A stretch of DNA of 50,580 bases from CAYOXD01 sp964407825. Its GTDB lineage: Bacteria; Desulfobacterota; Desulfobacteria; Desulfobacterales; JAFDDL01. A model generated the notes under the pieces. The model worked only from the letters and a program-made list of their open reading frames with translations. It made no database searches and was not told the DNA's origin. This document shows positions 49,827-50,580 of this stretch, piece by piece; positions within the stretch are counted from its first letter, which is position 1, and every line of letters starts with the position of its first letter. A program made the position numbers and the translations under genes. The stretch spans positions 1 through 50,580 of the forward strand of contig CAYOXD010000010.1 of assembly GCA_964407825.1 (NCBI GenBank). The letters run 5' to 3'.

Positions 49827-50580
49827 TTATCGTTTCAAGATCATCGCCACCGCCTCACCGCCGCCAAGACACAGGGAGGCAAGGCCTGTCTTTTTGTCCT
49901 TCCGGATCATTTCATGCAACAGGGTCACCAGCACCCGGCACCCGCTGGCACCGATCGGATGGCCGAGCGCCACGCTGCCGCCATTCACATTGACCTTCTG
50001 CGGATCCAGCGCCAGCTCCTTGAGCACGGCGAGGGTCGATCCGCTGAAGGCCTCGTTGACCTCATAAAGGTCCACCTGGTCCAGCGAGAGCCCCTCCTTG
50101 TGCAGGCATTTGGGCACCGCCCAGATAGGGGCCACCAGGAGAAATCTCATGTCGATGCCGGCGGAGGCCTGGGCGCCAATGGTGGCGAGAATATCGCACT
50201 CCAAAGCCTCGGCTCTCTGGCGGGACATGACCACGACAGCGGCCGCACCGTCACTGATGATGGAGGCGTTTCCCACCGTGCCGACCCCGTCCTTCTTGAA
50301 GGCCGGCTTCATTTTGGCAAGCGCCTCGTAGGGAGTTTCCCGAGCACACTCATCCCGTTTGAAAACGATGTCCCCCTTCTTGCCGCGAAGGGTGACAGGG
50401 ACCGTTTCCGCGTCAAATACCCCCGTAGTAATCGAGTGCATCGAGCGTCGGTATGACTCCGCCGCATAACGATCCTGATCCTCCCTGGAAACCCCGTACT
50501 TCTCGGAGCATATCTCGTTGCTCACGCCCATGTGGAAATCGTTGACCACATCCCATAGGCCGTCGTGCATCATATGGTCC
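49827..50580 (-). CDS. Acetyl-CoA acetyltransferase (thiolase), N-terminus cut by window end
   Basis: The C-terminal 250 or so residues of a thiolase, still open at the window end (the frame reads DH before MMHDGLWDVVNDFHMG). Present are YEVNEAFSGSTLAVLKEL, the catalytic His in NVNGGSVALGHPIGASGCRV, and the second catalytic Cys in LASLCLGGGEAVAMIL. The nucleophilic Cys of the N-terminal half lies outside the window. It condenses two acetyl-CoA or cleaves 3-oxoacyl-CoA, next to hbd. Confidence 0.95.
   Translation of the reverse strand, partial: DHMMHDGLWDVVNDFHMGVSNEICSEKYGVSREDQDRYAAESYRRSMHSITTGVFDAETVPVTLRGKKGDIVFKRDECARETPYEALAKMKPAFKKDGVGTVGNASIISDGAAAVVVMSRQRAEALECDILATIGAQASAGIDMRFLLVAPIWAVPKCLHKEGLSLDQVDLYEVNEAFSGSTLAVLKELALDPQKVNVNGGSVALGHPIGASGCRVLVTLLHEMIRKDKKTGLASLCLGGGEAVAMILKR

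Overview
The window reads as a chromosomal stretch from a GC-rich, motile, anaerobic Desulfobacterota (Deltaproteobacteria) relative. The evidence is a compact flagellar locus with FlhF/FlhG, MotE-like and CheX genes, sigma-54 flagellar control, a citramalate route to isoleucine, and a ferredoxin-linked 2-oxoacid oxidoreductase beside acyl-CoA genes. A 100-N scaffold gap inside flgE shows it is a draft or metagenome-derived assembly.

Positions 1-35119, all on the minus strand, hold a flagellar, motility and signalling island. In transcription order it starts with an REC-GAF-HD-GYP protein, two PilZ proteins, CheX, CheY, a FleQ-like sigma-54 activator, a secreted TPR protein and an FlrC-like sigma-54 activator. 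It continues with flgB-flgC-fliE-fliF-fliG-fliH-fliI-fliJ-motE-like, then fliK-flgD-flgE, then motA, a motB-like gene, motB, fliL, fliM, fliN, fliO, fliP, fliQ, fliR, flhB, flhA, flhF, flhG and fliA. The last gene is cut by the window edge and encodes a protein built from repeated copies of the FliM N-terminal CheY-binding motif. Four sequences matching the sigma-54 promoter consensus lie in front of flgB, fliK, motA and the TPR gene, which fits the two sigma-54 activators in the same locus. Filament, rod, ring, cap and hook-associated genes, and a histidine kinase partner, are not in the window.

Positions 35486-42306, plus strand, hold a flavodoxin-like reductase and branched-chain amino acid genes: ilvB, ilvN, cimA and leuA. 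Between ilvN and cimA lie a 146-bp imperfect palindromic element, a 29-codon Ile/Leu-rich leader ORF, and an intrinsic terminator whose left arm can pair instead with the leader stop-codon region. Together these look like a ribosome-mediated attenuator for cimA. A rubrerythrin-like ferritin and pyrD follow on the minus strand, then about 0.9 kb without a convincing gene that contains a strongly structured segment.

Positions 44708-50580, minus strand, hold fatty-acyl and 2-oxoacid metabolism: thiolase (cut by the window end), 3-hydroxyacyl-CoA dehydrogenase, a four-subunit 2-oxoacid:ferredoxin oxidoreductase (order delta, alpha, beta, gamma) and an acyl-CoA dehydrogenase. The strongest candidates for something new are the multi-motif CheY-binding-like protein at 1-626, the cimA attenuator, the MotB paralogue lacking the ion-binding aspartate, and the sigma-54-linked TPR protein.
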